Of a stretch of 6,243 nt of DNA, positions 5,761-6,243 are shown piece after piece. The position numbers were made by a program, and so were the translations under genes. This stretch comes from Eubacteriales Family XIII. Incertae Sedis bacterium. GTDB lineage: Bacteria > Bacillota > Clostridia > Peptostreptococcales > Anaerovoracaceae. The DNA is taken from NCBI GenBank assembly GCA_031263335.1, contig JAISGB010000054.1:1-6243 (forward strand), read 5' to 3'. Every line of letters starts with the position of its first letter. The stretch's first letter is position 1. The notes under the pieces were generated by a model that searched no databases, was not told where the DNA came from, and saw nothing but the letters and a program-made list of their open reading frames with translations.

Positions 5761-6243
5761 TCAGATGATCATGCCGCCGTCCGCGCCGATGACCTGCCCC
5801 GTGATATAGGACGCGTCGTCGGACGCGAGGAAAGCAATTAATTTCGCCACTTCTTCCGGGCGCCCGGCGCGCCTCAGGCTGATGTGCGCCAACGAGGCGT
5901 CCCGTTGCGCTTCCGTCAGCACATCCGTCATATCCGTCTCGATGAACCCCGGGGCGACGGCGTTGACCGTGATGTTCCGGGAACCGAGTTCCTTGGCCGC
6001 CGACAACGTCATGCCGACCAAGCCCGCCTTCGAGGCCGCGTAATTGATCTGTCCCGGATTGCCGCGCAACCCCGCGATCGAGGACAGGTTGACGATGCGC
6101 CCGCTTCGGTTCTTCGTCATGAGCGGCGCCGCTTCCCGCAACATATAAAACGCCCCGTTCAGGTTGGTCCGCACCACGGCGTCAAAGTCCTCCGCCTTCA
6201 TGCGGAGCAACAGCTTGTCGTTCGTGACGCCCGCATTATTGAC
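5761..6243 (-). CDS. fabG: 3-oxoacyl-[acyl-carrier-protein] reductase FabG, N-terminus cut by window edge
   Basis: NADPH-dependent short-chain dehydrogenase that reduces 3-oxoacyl-ACP in fatty-acid elongation. The frame is open to the right edge and begins inside the protein at VNNAGVTNDKLLLRM, the conserved NNAG segment near residue 88 of a roughly 245-residue FabG. The Rossmann TGxxxGIG part is therefore outside the window. The visible 160 residues carry the rest of the catalytic tetrad: Asn27 in RTNLNGAF, Ser55 in VNLSSIAG, and Tyr68 and Lys72 in NYAASKAG (fragment numbering). Also present are VNAVAPGFIETDMT (93-106), RAGRPEEVA (125-133) and the C-terminal SYITGQVIGADGGMII, all as in FabG. 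The TTG at 6210 is inside the gene and is not a start. Other SDR enzymes share parts of this pattern, but the LLLRM segment, the C-terminus and the neighbouring fabF and fabZ make FabG the clear choice. Confidence 0.95.
   Translation of the reverse strand, partial: VNNAGVTNDKLLLRMKAEDFDAVVRTNLNGAFYMLREAAPLMTKNRSGRIVNLSSIAGLRGNPGQINYAASKAGLVGMTLSAAKELGSRNITVNAVAPGFIETDMTDVLTEAQRDASLAHISLRRAGRPEEVAKLIAFLASDDASYITGQVIGADGGMII

Noticed and set aside
4732..5841. 369-codon plus-strand open frame opposite fabF
   Set aside because: Antisense shadow of fabF crossing the fabF-fabG junction, with biased Arg/Asp/His composition and no motif.

Overview
This is a G+C-rich window (roughly 60% by eye) in which every supportable gene lies on the minus strand, so transcription runs right to left. 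Strong GGAGG-type ribosome sites, a compact fab cluster and an ECF-type vitamin/metal transporter cassette suggest a Bacillota genome, most likely a G+C-rich clostridial lineage. This is inferred from gene type and layout; no rRNA or other marker is present. Eight genes fill almost the whole window, the two outermost cut by its edges. There is no RNA gene, mobile element, CRISPR array or gene-free stretch over 300 bases.

Right part (about 4050-6243), type II fatty-acid synthesis: the C-terminal two thirds of fabG (3-oxoacyl-ACP reductase), then fabF (elongating beta-ketoacyl-ACP synthase II) and fabZ (3-hydroxyacyl-ACP dehydratase), separated by 18 and about 34 bases. They supply condensation, first reduction and dehydration of the elongation cycle. 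The acpP and accB genes that often sit among these genes in other bacteria are not here.

Middle (about 1829-4016): an acyl-CoA synthetase of the acetyl-CoA/medium-chain (ACSM-like) adenylate-forming family follows fabZ. One base after its stop begins a small P-loop NTPase of the THEP1 family.

Left part (1-1743): after the largest gap in the window (85 bases, A+T-rich, with a perfect 6-bp dyad and a -10-like element) comes a tightly coupled cassette: an ECF S-component-like membrane protein, a membrane-anchored extracytoplasmic protein resembling the sulfite-oxidase/molybdopterin-oxidoreductase fold but containing no cysteine, and the first ATPase domain of an ECF (CbiO/EcfA) transporter ATPase running off the left edge. 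The last gene is easily missed because it has no stop codon inside the window. The cysteine-free anchored domain between S component and ATPase is the most unusual thing here and may be an accessory subunit of an ECF importer whose substrate cannot be named from sequence alone.

Together the genes look like one polycistron, or a fab-acs-NTPase operon followed by an ECF operon that may have its own promoter in the 85-base gap.
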